A stretch of DNA of 64,000 bases from positions 186,001 to 250,000 of the forward strand of contig NZ_JBQCKK010000001.1 in NCBI RefSeq assembly GCF_051967035.1, written 5' to 3'. Positions 53,209 through 62,263 of the stretch are shown in pieces; position 1 is the stretch's first letter; every line of letters begins with the position of its first letter. Origin of the DNA: Brevibacillus sp051967035 (GTDB lineage Bacteria; Bacillota; Bacilli; Brevibacillales; Brevibacillaceae). The position numbers and the translations under genes are program-made. Under the pieces are notes generated by a model, which saw nothing but the letters and a program-made list of their open reading frames with translations, was not told the origin of the DNA and did no database searches.

Positions 53209-54258
53209 ATGAGTGCAATCCGTATGAGAAAAAAAGCTTTCCACGCTTTCGGGATGGCTGCGCTGACAGCGATCCTGCTGCTTTTGTCCGCATGTGGCTC
53301 TACAGCACCTGCTGCGACCGAATCCACGGGGGCGAATGCTGGCTCGGAGCAAACGGCCCAGCCTGCTGCTGACAACAAGCCCGTCACGATTGTGACCAAC
53401 GGAATCGAGATGACGTACCCGGAAGCGCCCAAACGCGCTGTCACGATGAACCAGCACGTAACCGAAGTCATGCTCGCGCTGGGTCTGGCTGACAAAATGG
53501 TCGGAACCGCGTACCTGGACGACCACATTTTGCCTGAGCTGAAAGCCGATTACGACAAGGTGCCTGTCCTGTCCGACAAGTATCCGACCAAAGAGGTGCT
53601 TTTGGCCGCAAACCCTGATTTCGTTTACGCAGGCTGGAAAAGCGCATTTGGCGACAAAGGCGTCGGCTCGATGGAGGATCTGGAAAAAATGGGGATCAAA
53701 TCGTACCTGCAAGAGTCCTCGAACAAGCCGGGTCCGACGATTGACGACGTGTTCGCGGATATTCGAAACATCGGCCGCATTTTCCGTGTAGAAGACAGAG
53801 CGAACGAACTGATTGGCAAAATGAAAGCGGAAATCGAGCAAACCGTAAGCAAAATCGGCAAGGTGGACAAGCCGCTGAACGTATTCGTGTACGACAGCGG
53901 AGAAGACCAGCCGTTGACCGCTGCCAACAACTACATGACGGCCCTGATTCACGCGGCAGGCGGCAAAAACGTGTTCGACGACATTCAAAAAGGCTGGGCG
54001 ACCGTCAGCTGGGAAGAAGTCGTGAACCGCAAGCCGGACGTCATCGTCGTGGTCGACTACGGCGACAAAACCATCGAGCAAAAACAAAACTTCCTGTTGT
54101 CCAAAAAGGAACTGGCTGACGTGCCAGCGATCCAGAACAAGCGTCTGATCGTGCTGCCGTTGTCCGCAGCGTCCGAAGGGGTCCGCGCCCCCATCGCGCT
54201 GAAAATTCTCGCGGAAGGTCTGTACCCGGATACATTCCAATTAAGAAGCGGCTGCTAA
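53209..54258 (+). CDS. ABC transporter substrate-binding lipoprotein (FecB/BtuF family)
   Basis: 349 residues. A lipobox gives Cys29 (LLLLSACGS). The mature part has the two-lobed PF01497 pattern: KRAVTMNQHVTEVMLALGLADKMVGTA, ELKADYDKVPVLSDKYPTKEVLLAANPDFVYAG and GKNVFDDIQKGWATVSWEEVVNRKPDVIVV. This family binds siderophores, haem, cobalamin and other chelates. The riboswitch suggests a corrinoid, the Zur box a zinc- or cobalt-linked chelate. AGAGGGG precedes the ATG. Confidence 0.88.
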   Translation: MSAIRMRKKAFHAFGMAALTAILLLLSACGSTAPAATESTGANAGSEQTAQPAADNKPVTIVTNGIEMTYPEAPKRAVTMNQHVTEVMLALGLADKMVGTAYLDDHILPELKADYDKVPVLSDKYPTKEVLLAANPDFVYAGWKSAFGDKGVGSMEDLEKMGIKSYLQESSNKPGPTIDDVFADIRNIGRIFRVEDRANELIGKMKAEIEQTVSKIGKVDKPLNVFVYDSGEDQPLTAANNYMTALIHAAGGKNVFDDIQKGWATVSWEEVVNRKPDVIVVVDYGDKTIEQKQNFLLSKKELADVPAIQNKRLIVLPLSAASEGVRAPIALKILAEGLYPDTFQLRSGC

Positions 54259-54276
54259 GAGAAGGAGGGAACGGCC

Positions 54277-55329
54277 CTGCACAAGATCAAGATGCCCTTC
54301 ATCATCGTTGCCCTGCTGATCGGGCTTGTCGTCTCGATTACGTTTGCGGTGACACTCGGCTCGGTGGAAATCAAACCAGCGACGGTATGGAAAATTGCCT
54401 TGGCGAATCTCCCGCTGGTTCATCAATGGGTGGAAGTGGATTGGTCAAAAGGAGAACAGACCATTATCTGGGACATTCGGTTTCCCCGCGTCCTGCTGGG
54501 GGCTGTCGTCGGGGCCGGCCTGTCTGTTGTAGGGGTGGCGATCCAGTCTCTGGTTCGCAACTCCCTCGCAGATCCGTACATATTGGGAGTCTCCTCGGGC
54601 GCATCGGCCGGAGCGACGCTGGTCATTTTGTTCGGAGCATTCAGCATGTACGGACAATTCGCGCTTTCCTTCGGTGCGTTCACCGGATCGCTCGTCTCGA
54701 TCCTGCTTATTTTTACCTTGTCCCGCATCGGCGGGCAAAACTCGACGGTGCGTCTGCTCATGGCCGGCATCGCGATATCCGCCATCCTGTCTGCGATCAC
54801 CAGCCTGATTATTTTTTCTGCGCCCAACGAGCACGGCATCCGCTCTGTCCTGTTCTGGATGAGCGGCAGTCTGGCCGGAGGGAAGTGGGAGTATTTGACC
54901 ATCCCGACGTTGATTGTCGTCATCTGTCTGCTTGTCCTGTTGACGCAATACCGTTCGCTCAATGCGATGCTGATGGGCGAAGAAGCGGCGGGGACGCTGG
55001 GCGTCAACACGGTGCGATTTCGCAAGCTGCTGCTCATCATGACCGCGCTTTTGACGGGCGTCATCGTCTCGATCAGCGGTTCCATCGGCTTTGTCGGCTT
55101 GATGATGCCGCATATCGTACGCGTCATCGTCGGCTCGGACCATCGGCGCGTCCTTCCTGTCAGCGCCTTGCTCGGGGCCATTTTCCTGATTTGGGCGGAC
55201 GTGATCGCCCGGCTTGCGTTTGCGCCGGAAGAGCTGCCAATCGGGATTATCACGGCGCTGTGCGGCGGTCCGTTCTTTCTTTGGCTGATGATGCGCAGCT
55301 CATATTCTTTCGGAGGTAGCGGGCGATGA
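54277..55329 (+). CDS. FecCD/BtuC-type ABC transporter permease
   Basis: About 350 residues with eight to ten membrane helices and the family segments RFPRVLLGAVVGAGLSVVG, DPYILGVSSGASAGATLV and GSIGFVGLMMPHIVRVIVG. The only well-placed ribosome site (GGAGG at 54264) is eight bases before a CTG at 54277; the first ATG (54292) is 23 bases from it. I therefore mark the CTG as the likely start, with ATG 54292 as the conservative alternative. It overlaps the ATPase gene by four bases. Confidence 0.88.
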   Translation: MHKIKMPFIIVALLIGLVVSITFAVTLGSVEIKPATVWKIALANLPLVHQWVEVDWSKGEQTIIWDIRFPRVLLGAVVGAGLSVVGVAIQSLVRNSLADPYILGVSSGASAGATLVILFGAFSMYGQFALSFGAFTGSLVSILLIFTLSRIGGQNSTVRLLMAGIAISAILSAITSLIIFSAPNEHGIRSVLFWMSGSLAGGKWEYLTIPTLIVVICLLVLLTQYRSLNAMLMGEEAAGTLGVNTVRFRKLLLIMTALLTGVIVSISGSIGFVGLMMPHIVRVIVGSDHRRVLPVSALLGAIFLIWADVIARLAFAPEELPIGIITALCGGPFFLWLMMRSSYSFGGSGR

Positions 55330-56132
55330 ATCTGCATGTGGAGAACATTTCGATCGAGCTGGAGAAAAAAACGATTTTGCGCGACGTGAGCCTGACGGTT
55401 CGCTCCGGCGAATTTGTGGGGCTGATCGGGCCGAATGGCAGCGGAAAGTCCACCCTGCTCAAAAGCATTTACCGGGCGCTTGCGCCACGCAGCGGATTTA
55501 TTTCCCTGGACGGGGCGGACGTGTACCAGCTTACCGCCCGGCAAAATGCGCAGCGCATGGCGGTCGTGCGCCAGGAGTCGTCCATCGAGTTTGATTTTAC
55601 CGTCATGGAAATCGTCATGATGGGGCGCTCTCCCCATAAACGGCTGTTTCAAACCGATACCCCGGCGGACAGCCGCATCTGTGAGGAGGCGCTGGCGCGG
55701 GTCGGCATGCAGGCGTACGCCTCGCGCAGCTTTTTTTCCTTGTCTGGCGGAGAAAAGCAACGCGTGCTGATTGCAAGAGCGCTGGTCCAGCAAGCCGGGT
55801 TTCTCGTCCTGGACGAGCCGACCAACCATCTGGACGTCCGGTACCAGCTACAGGTGATGGATCTGGTCAAGACGCTCGGGATTACCGTGTTTTCCTCGCT
55901 GCATGATCTGAATATCGCCGCCATGTACTGCGATCGGCTGTACGTCATGCGCGACGGGGAACTGGTTGCTTCCGGCACGCCGGAAGAAGTGCTTGAACCC
56001 GCGTTGATTCGCGACGTTTTCGGGGTAGAGACAGAGGTGGTCACCCATCCGATCACGGGGAAAAAACACGTGTATTTCTTTTCGGAAGCCGTTCGCATCC
56101 AACCATCGCGACAGGAGGTCAAAGCACAATGA
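55326..56132 (+). CDS. FecE/BtuD-type ABC transporter ATP-binding protein
   Basis: 268 residues. Walker A GPNGSGKSTLLKS, signature LSGGEKQRV and Walker B LVLDEPTNHLDV are followed by the switch histidine (SSLHDLNIAAMYC). ATGA overlaps on both sides with the permease and the downstream rubredoxin-methyltransferase gene tie the four genes into one translationally coupled unit. Confidence 0.92.
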   Translation: MNLHVENISIELEKKTILRDVSLTVRSGEFVGLIGPNGSGKSTLLKSIYRALAPRSGFISLDGADVYQLTARQNAQRMAVVRQESSIEFDFTVMEIVMMGRSPHKRLFQTDTPADSRICEEALARVGMQAYASRSFFSLSGGEKQRVLIARALVQQAGFLVLDEPTNHLDVRYQLQVMDLVKTLGITVFSSLHDLNIAAMYCDRLYVMRDGELVASGTPEEVLEPALIRDVFGVETEVVTHPITGKKHVYFFSEAVRIQPSRQEVKAQ

Positions 56133-57157
56133 GCGTGTACAGTTGCCGCGTATGCAAGTTCCGCTATGACGAATGGATTGGCGATACGAAAAACGGCGTC
56201 CCGCCAAGGGTGCCTTTTTCGCATTTGGCAGGCTCGGTCTGTACGACCTGTGGGATGCAAGGGGAAGGGCGGCATGTGCGCCTTCCGGAGGCCACATACT
56301 CCGGATTGGAAGCCACCTATTACGACCAGTTTGCCGGAAAAGCGGGCATCGCGTTTTACCGCGACTGGCTGCTGCAAGAAGCAGCGCAAGCCCCGGTGTC
56401 CGTGCTGGAGCTTGGCGTAGGCACCGGGCGCATTGCCATTGAGCTGGCGCGCTGCGGCTTGTCCGTCTGCGGCGTGGACAACAGTCCTGACATGCTGGAG
56501 ATCGCGACGAAAAAGAAGCGGCGCATGCTCAAGGACAACGAGGAGCTGCTTGAGCTGATCGAGCAAAATGTACAGGAGCTGCAGCTAGCTTCCCGCTTTA
56601 CCCATGTGCTGCTGCCCGAAGGCATTTTTCAGCAGGCGACCTGTAGAGAGGAGCAGCGGCAGTTGCTTTCGGTCGTTACCCGGCATTTGACAGAAGGCGG
56701 AATCGTGGCGATTGACTTGCTCCTGCCGCCTGTGAACCGCACATGGTCGCTCATGCAGCGCAAGTTTGTGTTCCCGGACCGGATGGTGTACCAAAAAGTC
56801 GAGGGAGAAACGCTCATTGCCGAGCAAAAATTCCGCTATACGCTGACCTATGAGACGTTTGTGGAGCAGGTGGAGCAGCCGCGCTACCGAGTGGAGCGTG
56901 AGCTGGCGCTGCTTTTGCCGGGGGAGCTGGAGTTGCTCCTGGAATCTTCGGGCTACAAGGTCGTGCAAAGCAGGGAAAACGTCGTCTGTCACCACAGCCA
57001 GCCGCCAGCACAAACGGGAGAGTACGAGCCGGATCGCTGGCAGCACGGCGGCTATCCGTTTGCGGAACCGCCCGGCGCTCCAGGGGCGGCGACGCGCTGG
57101 ACGATCATGGCCCAAAAAATATCCGCAGACGAGCCGACCCGATCGCGGTCATCCTAG
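56129..57157 (+). CDS. Rubredoxin-like domain fused to a SAM-dependent methyltransferase
   Basis: 342 residues. Residues 1-45 have the rubredoxin pattern: Cys6-x2-Cys9 with Tyr4, then WIGDTKNGVPPRVPF (the GxPPGTPF-like turn) and Cys38-x2-Cys41-Gly. These four cysteines would bind one iron (or zinc). After a linker, residues about 60-270 are a class I methyltransferase with motif I VLELGVGTGRIA (92-103), then VCGVDNSPDMLEIA. The C-terminal 70 residues are polar and unlike the core. It overlaps the transporter ATPase by four bases, so it probably modifies the imported ligand or its chelator. Substrate unknown. Confidence 0.8.
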   Translation: MSVYSCRVCKFRYDEWIGDTKNGVPPRVPFSHLAGSVCTTCGMQGEGRHVRLPEATYSGLEATYYDQFAGKAGIAFYRDWLLQEAAQAPVSVLELGVGTGRIAIELARCGLSVCGVDNSPDMLEIATKKKRRMLKDNEELLELIEQNVQELQLASRFTHVLLPEGIFQQATCREEQRQLLSVVTRHLTEGGIVAIDLLLPPVNRTWSLMQRKFVFPDRMVYQKVEGETLIAEQKFRYTLTYETFVEQVEQPRYRVERELALLLPGELELLLESSGYKVVQSRENVVCHHSQPPAQTGEYEPDRWQHGGYPFAEPPGAPGAATRWTIMAQKISADEPTRSRSS

Positions 57158-57212
57158 TGCCCGAATCCTTTGCCGCTGACGAAAAACGTGACAAACGCCG
57201 TATTCTCTTTGG

Positions 57213-57242
57213 TTGCTCTTTCTATCACGCGTTTGTTATAAT
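57213..57242 (+). promoter_or_regulatory. Sigma-A promoter of lepA
   Basis: TTGCTC (57213-57218) and a perfect TATAAT (57237-57242) with an 18-bp spacer, 73 nt upstream of the lepA start. Confidence 0.65.
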
Positions 57243-57314
57243 TACCGTTAGTGTATTTTTTCGAGCGCAATCTGGATGTTTGGATGGATTCGCGTGGGAG
57301 GGAACGAACAACAC

Positions 57315-59132
57315 ATGGATCGCCGTGAAAGACAAAAAAGGATTCGAAATTTTTCCATCATCGCCCACATTGACCATGGAAAGTCGACGCTGGCAGACCG
57401 GATTCTGGAGTTGACCGGCGCATTGACTGCACGTGAGATGGAAGCCCAGTTTCTGGATACGATGGAGCTGGAAAAAGAGCGCGGCATCACGATCAAACTG
57501 AATGCCGTGCGTTTGAACTATAAAGCAGAGGACGGAGAGGAGTACATTCTCCACCTGATTGACACGCCTGGACACGTAGACTTTACGTACGAGGTTTCCC
57601 GCAGTCTGGCTGCCTGTGAAGGGGCGATTCTCGTCGTGGACGCTGCGCAGGGGATCGAAGCCCAGACGCTTGCCAACGTCTATTTGGCGCTGGACAGCAA
57701 CCTGGAGATCATTCCGGTCATCAACAAGATCGACCTGCCGAGCGCGGAGCCTGAGCGCGTGAAGCAAGAAGTCGAGGATGTCATCGGGCTGGACGCCAGC
57801 GAAGCCGTACTGACTTCTGCCAAAGCGGGCATCGGGATCAAGGAAGTGCTGGAGGCGGTTGTCCAAAAGGTGCCGGCTCCAGAGGGAGATCCGGACGCGC
57901 CGCTGCAAGCTTTGATTTTCGACTCGTACTTTGACGCGTACAGAGGGGTTATCGCTTCGATCCGCGTCGTGAACGGTACGCTTCGAAAAGGCATGAAAAT
58001 CAAGATGATGGCGACAGGCAAGACGTTCGAGGTAACGGAAATCGGGACCTCTACGCCGCGCCAGACACCAGTGGAAGAGCTGACCGTCGGCGACGTAGGC
58101 TACGTGGCGGCTTCGATCAAAACAGTAGGCGACACGCGCGTCGGGGATACGATTACCGATGCGGCACGCCCTGCTGCCGAGCCGTTGCCAGGCTACCGCA
58201 AGATCAATCCGATGGTATTCTGCGGCCTGTACCCGATCGAGACGAACGAGTACAACGACCTGCGCGAAGCACTCGAAAAGTTGCAACTCAACGACGCGTC
58301 GCTGCAATTCGAGCCGGAGACCTCGCAAGCGCTCGGCTTTGGTTTCCGTTGCGGCTTCCTGGGACTTTTGCACATGGAGATCATTCAGGAACGCATCGAG
58401 CGTGAATTCAACATCAACCTGATTACGACGGCTCCGAGCGTTATTTACCGGATTACCCGGACAAATGGGGAAGTCATCGAGATCGACAACCCGTCGAAGA
58501 TGCCGGAAGCGCAAAAAATCGAAATGATCGAGGAGCCGTACGTACTGGCGACCATCATGGTGCCAAAAGAGTACGTGGGCGACGTCATGCAGCTTTGCCA
58601 GGGCAAACGCGGGGAGTTCCTCGACATGCAGTACATGGGCGAAAACCGCGTGCAGCTCAAATACGACATGCCGCTCTCCGAGATCGTCTACGACTTCTTC
58701 GACATGCTGAAGTCGGGTACGCGCGGATATGCCTCCTTCGACTACGAAATGGCGGGCTACAAGCCGTCCAAGCTGGTGAAGATGGATATTCTCCTGAACG
58801 GTGAGATGGTCGACGCCCTGTCGTTTATCGTGCACAAGGATACGGCTTATGCGCGCGGCAAAGTCATTTGCGAAAAGCTGAAAGAGCTGATTCCGCGGCA
58901 GCAGTTCGAGGTGCCGATTCAAGCGGCCATCGGACACAAGGTCGTGGCCCGCGAAACGATCAGCGCCCTGCGCAAAAACGTTCTCGCCAAGTGCTACGGC
59001 GGGGACATTTCGCGGAAACGCAAGCTGCTCGAAAAGCAAAAAGAAGGAAAGAAGCGCATGAAGTCCGTCGGTTCCGTCGAGGTGCCGCAAGAAGCGTTTA
59101 TGGCTGTTCTGCGCATGGATGATAAGAAGTAG
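57315..59132 (+). CDS. lepA: Elongation factor 4 (LepA)
   Basis: 605 residues, the normal length. GTPase motifs AHIDHGKSTLADR, DTPGHVDF and NKIDLPSA are followed by domains II and III, EF-G-like domain V and the LepA-specific C-terminal end (RKRKLLEKQKEGKKRMKSVG). It back-translocates or rescues stalled ribosomes. The ATG at 57315 follows GGGAGGG; the earlier ATG 57276 has no site. Confidence 0.95.
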   Translation: MDRRERQKRIRNFSIIAHIDHGKSTLADRILELTGALTAREMEAQFLDTMELEKERGITIKLNAVRLNYKAEDGEEYILHLIDTPGHVDFTYEVSRSLAACEGAILVVDAAQGIEAQTLANVYLALDSNLEIIPVINKIDLPSAEPERVKQEVEDVIGLDASEAVLTSAKAGIGIKEVLEAVVQKVPAPEGDPDAPLQALIFDSYFDAYRGVIASIRVVNGTLRKGMKIKMMATGKTFEVTEIGTSTPRQTPVEELTVGDVGYVAASIKTVGDTRVGDTITDAARPAAEPLPGYRKINPMVFCGLYPIETNEYNDLREALEKLQLNDASLQFEPETSQALGFGFRCGFLGLLHMEIIQERIEREFNINLITTAPSVIYRITRTNGEVIEIDNPSKMPEAQKIEMIEEPYVLATIMVPKEYVGDVMQLCQGKRGEFLDMQYMGENRVQLKYDMPLSEIVYDFFDMLKSGTRGYASFDYEMAGYKPSKLVKMDILLNGEMVDALSFIVHKDTAYARGKVICEKLKELIPRQQFEVPIQAAIGHKVVARETISALRKNVLAKCYGGDISRKRKLLEKQKEGKKRMKSVGSVEVPQEAFMAVLRMDDKK

Positions 59133-59133
59133 G

Positions 59134-59157
59134 CCTGACCTCGTGTCAGGTCTTTTC
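59134..59157 (+). terminator. Weak hairpin after lepA
   Basis: A 6-bp stem (59134-59139 with 59145-59150) is followed by TCTTTT. It is short, so only partial termination is likely. Confidence 0.4.
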
Positions 59158-59233
59158 CATTCGTCGACAAGCGCGCAGCCTGGCGCGACCGGGTGTTTCA
59201 CCCTGATTCCACATCCAAAGGAGGGGAAGAGCT

Positions 59234-60376
59234 ATGACGCCGCAATCGGTTTACATCCACATTCCCTTTTGTACGAATAAATGCTACTACTGTGATTTCA
59301 ACTCGTTTGTGACCAACAACCCACAGTTGATCTGGGATTATCTGGACGCCTTGAACAAGGAGATGGAGCTGACGTTTCGCGAGCAGCCCGTTCAGGAGGT
59401 CAAGACGATCTTCGTTGGCGGAGGGACGCCTACTTTTCTCGACCACGCGCAGATGCGGGCGTTTTTGCAGAGCGTACAGACCCACCTCGGCCCGTACTGG
59501 TCGGAGGATATCGAAGTGACGATGGAAGCCAATCCGGGGACGACCGATGTGGAAAAGCTGCGGATTATGCGCGAGCTTGGCGTCAATCGGCTCAGCTTCG
59601 GCGTGCAGTCGTTTGACAATGCCCTCTTGAAGCGGCTGGGACGGATTCACGATCGGGACGACGTGTACCGCAGCATCGAGAACGCGAAGCAAGTAGGGTT
59701 CACGAATATCAGCATCGACCTGATGTTCGGCCTGCCGGACCAGACGATGGAGATTTTTCGCGAGACGCTGCGCAAGGCTTTCGAGCTGGGGACGACACAC
59801 TTCTCCGCGTACAGCCTCAAGGTGGAGGAAAATACGCTCTTCCACACGCTCTACCAAAAAGACCAGCTGCCGCTCCCTTCGGAAGAGACCGAGCTTGAAA
59901 TGTACATGGTGCTGATCGAGGAGATGGAGCGACACGGCTACCCGCAGTACGAAATCAGCAATTTTGCAAAACCGGGCTTTGCGAGCAAACATAATAAAAC
60001 CTATTGGCTCAATCGTGAATACTATGGGGTGGGGGCAGGTGCTCACGGCTACGTGTGCGGGCAAAGACACGTCAACGCGGGTCCGCTTCTGCTTTACATG
60101 CAAAAATGCAAGGAAGGGCTGCCGCGTGTCGAGCAGTTTGCCGTGCCGAAGGAAGATGCGATGGAGGAACAGATGATTCTGGGGCTGCGATTGCGAGAAG
60201 GCGTCGATCTGGCCGAATTCGCTTCGCGCTTTGGCGTATCTGCACACGAAGTTTTTGGGACAATAATAGAAGAAGAGATCGCCAAAGGCATGCTGGAAGA
60301 GCAAGACGGCCGGTTGAAGCTGACCAAACGGGGGCTTCCGCTGGGAAATGAGGTATTTGCGCGTTTTCTGCGCTAA
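59234..60376 (+). CDS. hemW: Radical SAM heme chaperone HemW
   Basis: 380 residues. The radical-SAM cluster is CxxxCxxC (FCTNKCYYC), followed by GGGTPTFL and the HemN/HemW region VNRLSFGVQSFDNALLKRLGR. The extra N-terminal cysteine of true coproporphyrinogen oxidase (HemN) is missing, favouring HemW, which delivers heme to respiratory enzymes. Its place after lepA is conserved. AAAGGAGGGG precedes the ATG. Confidence 0.9.
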   Translation: MTPQSVYIHIPFCTNKCYYCDFNSFVTNNPQLIWDYLDALNKEMELTFREQPVQEVKTIFVGGGTPTFLDHAQMRAFLQSVQTHLGPYWSEDIEVTMEANPGTTDVEKLRIMRELGVNRLSFGVQSFDNALLKRLGRIHDRDDVYRSIENAKQVGFTNISIDLMFGLPDQTMEIFRETLRKAFELGTTHFSAYSLKVEENTLFHTLYQKDQLPLPSEETELEMYMVLIEEMERHGYPQYEISNFAKPGFASKHNKTYWLNREYYGVGAGAHGYVCGQRHVNAGPLLLYMQKCKEGLPRVEQFAVPKEDAMEEQMILGLRLREGVDLAEFASRFGVSAHEVFGTIIEEEIAKGMLEEQDGRLKLTKRGLPLGNEVFARFLR

Positions 60377-60436
60377 AAATCAGGACATTGCTGGCGAAAT
60401 GGGGGAGATTTTGGCCGTGGATCTCGCGCAAGTCCG

Positions 60437-60465
60437 TTGACAAATCCTTCTACTATTGATACCTT
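60437..60465 (+). promoter_or_regulatory. Promoter of the hrcA-grpE-dnaK operon
   Basis: TTGACA at 60437-60442 with a weak TACCTT -10 after a 17-bp spacer (60460-60465). It lies directly upstream of the CIRCE operator. Confidence 0.5.
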
Positions 60466-60476
60466 AGTAAGTAGAT

Positions 60477-60503
60477 TTAGCACTCGTTAGTGATGAGTGC
60501 TAA
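60477..60503 (+). promoter_or_regulatory. CIRCE operator
   Basis: TTAGCACTC (60477-60485), a 9-base spacer and GAGTGCTAA (60495-60503) match the CIRCE consensus exactly. HrcA, encoded by the first gene, binds here and represses the operon until heat shock. Confidence 0.96.
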
Positions 60504-60572
60504 CAAACGCTCCGGACAGCGGAGCGGCACCTATCTTTCTTTTCATGCTCAACGGGGAGGCGAGCGACATCT

Positions 60573-61598
60573 ATGTTATCTGACCGTCAACGATTGATTT
60601 TGAGTGCGATTGTCGATAATTACATTCATTCTGCCGAACCGGTTGGTTCCCGGACGATTTCGAAACGGGAGGACATCGGGTTTTCTTCGGCGACCATTCG
60701 CAACGAGATGTCCGACCTGGAAGAGCTAGGGTACTTGGAGCAACCCCACACGTCGGCAGGGCGGGTTCCTTCCACAAAAGGATACCGTTTTTACGTCGAC
60801 AATCTGATTCAGCCGCAGCGCTTGAGCGAGGCGGAGTTGGGCAAACTGAAACAGTTGTTTGCCGAGCGTATTCTCCATTCCGAACAGGTGGTAGAGTACA
60901 CCGCTCAAATTCTTTCCCAGTTGACCAACTACACGGCCATTGTGCTGGGGCCGGAGATTTTTGAGCATCGGTTGAAACATATTCAAATCGTTCCTCTGAA
61001 CGAGACACAAGCGGTTGCGATTGTCGTTACGCATACCGGGCGTGTGGAGAACAAGCTGATCGATCTTCCCGAAGGCATGGGCGCAAGCGAAATCGAGCGC
61101 CTTGTCAACCTGTTGAATGCCAAATTGACCGATGTCCCGCTGTGGCAGTTGAGACAGCGCGTCTATCAGGAAATATCGGGCGAGATGCGCCGCTATGCGG
61201 AGCAGTACGAGGAAATGCTGAAGATTCTCGACAAGTCGTTGACGCAAGAAGAGGAGCGCGTATACTTACGCGGTGCGACCAAGATCATGGATCAGCCCGA
61301 ATTCCGCGACGTAGACAAGGTCAAGGACATTCTGGAGCTTTTGGAGCAAAACGATCAACTGTTGCATTTGTTCGGGATGCCGGGAGAGGGACTTACGGTG
61401 CGCATCGGTCAGGAGAATCAGCTGGACGCGATCAAGCAATGCAGTGTGATTACCACATCCTACTCGCTTGCAGGCAAGCCGGTAGGGATGGTTGGCATAC
61501 TTGGCCCGACGCGAATGGAATATGGCAAAGTCATTACCGTACTCAACTATTTGGCAGAAGGCTTATCGCGCATGCTGACTTCGCAGTTTGAGAAATAA
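60573..61598 (+). CDS. hrcA: Heat-inducible transcription repressor HrcA
   Basis: 341 residues. The N-terminal winged helix (RQRLILSAIVDNYIHSAEPVGS, ATIRNEMSDLEELGYLEQPHTSAGRVPS) is followed by the GAF-like and dimerisation regions. It represses its own operon via CIRCE. GGGGAGG lies about twelve bases upstream of the ATG. Confidence 0.95.
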   Translation: MLSDRQRLILSAIVDNYIHSAEPVGSRTISKREDIGFSSATIRNEMSDLEELGYLEQPHTSAGRVPSTKGYRFYVDNLIQPQRLSEAELGKLKQLFAERILHSEQVVEYTAQILSQLTNYTAIVLGPEIFEHRLKHIQIVPLNETQAVAIVVTHTGRVENKLIDLPEGMGASEIERLVNLLNAKLTDVPLWQLRQRVYQEISGEMRRYAEQYEEMLKILDKSLTQEEERVYLRGATKIMDQPEFRDVDKVKDILELLEQNDQLLHLFGMPGEGLTVRIGQENQLDAIKQCSVITTSYSLAGKPVGMVGILGPTRMEYGKVITVLNYLAEGLSRMLTSQFEK

Positions 61599-61600
61599 AT

Positions 61601-61627
61601 GGAGGAAGGCTCCTCCTGATTTTTTTG
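61601..61627 (+). terminator. Hairpin between hrcA and grpE
   Basis: GGAGGA (61601-61606) pairs with TCCTCC (61611-61616), followed by GATTTTTTT. It could attenuate grpE-dnaK expression or act as an RNA processing site. Confidence 0.55.
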
Positions 61628-61669
61628 TCAATCGGCAATCAGGAAGAGAGCTTGTAGGAGGTATCGAAG

Positions 61670-62212
61670 TTGAGCGAGGAAAAAATGACGCAAGATCCGT
61701 CTGCCCCAAACGAGCAAGTCAACGAGGCAGCCGCCGAGCAAGAAACGGCCGAAGTGAACTGGGAGCAGGAAGCTGCCCAGTGGAAGGCGCAGGCAGAGGA
61801 ACATCAAAACCGCATGCTGCGCGCCCTGGCTGACATGGATAACCTGAGACGCCGTGTGCGCAAGGAGCAGGAGGACCTGGCCAAGTACGCTTCCCTGAAA
61901 ATCGTGGAAGAGCTGCTGCCGGTTCTGGACAACTTCGAGCGCGCGCTGGCTGCCGACAAGGAATCCATGACGGTAGAATCGCTTTTGGAAGGAATCAACA
62001 TGGTGTACCGCCAGATGGTGCAAGTTTTCGAAAAAGAAGGCTTGAGCGCCATCGAAGCACAAGGAAAGCCGTTCGACCCGCACGTCCATCAGGCTGTTAT
62101 GCAGACCAACAACCCTGATTTTGATTCCGGCGTCGTAGTGGCTGAACTGCAAAAAGGCTATATGTTCAAAGACCGCGTCGTTCGTCCGGCGATGGTTCAA
62201 GTGAACGAATAA
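61670..62212 (+). CDS. grpE: Nucleotide exchange factor GrpE
   Basis: 180 residues. An acidic disordered N terminus (1-45) is followed by a coiled-coil and the family block NRMLRALADMDNLRRRVRKE, LPVLDNFERAL and VHQAVMQTNNPDFDSG. It resets DnaK by releasing ADP. The TTG start at 61670 follows AGGAGG by eight bases. Confidence 0.94.
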   Translation: MSEEKMTQDPSAPNEQVNEAAAEQETAEVNWEQEAAQWKAQAEEHQNRMLRALADMDNLRRRVRKEQEDLAKYASLKIVEELLPVLDNFERALAADKESMTVESLLEGINMVYRQMVQVFEKEGLSAIEAQGKPFDPHVHQAVMQTNNPDFDSGVVVAELQKGYMFKDRVVRPAMVQVNE

Positions 62213-62263
62213 GCTTGATTTTCCCTATTCATTCGATGAGAACGTGTTAGGAGGATATCATAT

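Noticed and set aside
57225..59201. 658-codon open frame opposite lepA
   Set aside because: Shadow of lepA, with no initiation signals and no recognisable domain.
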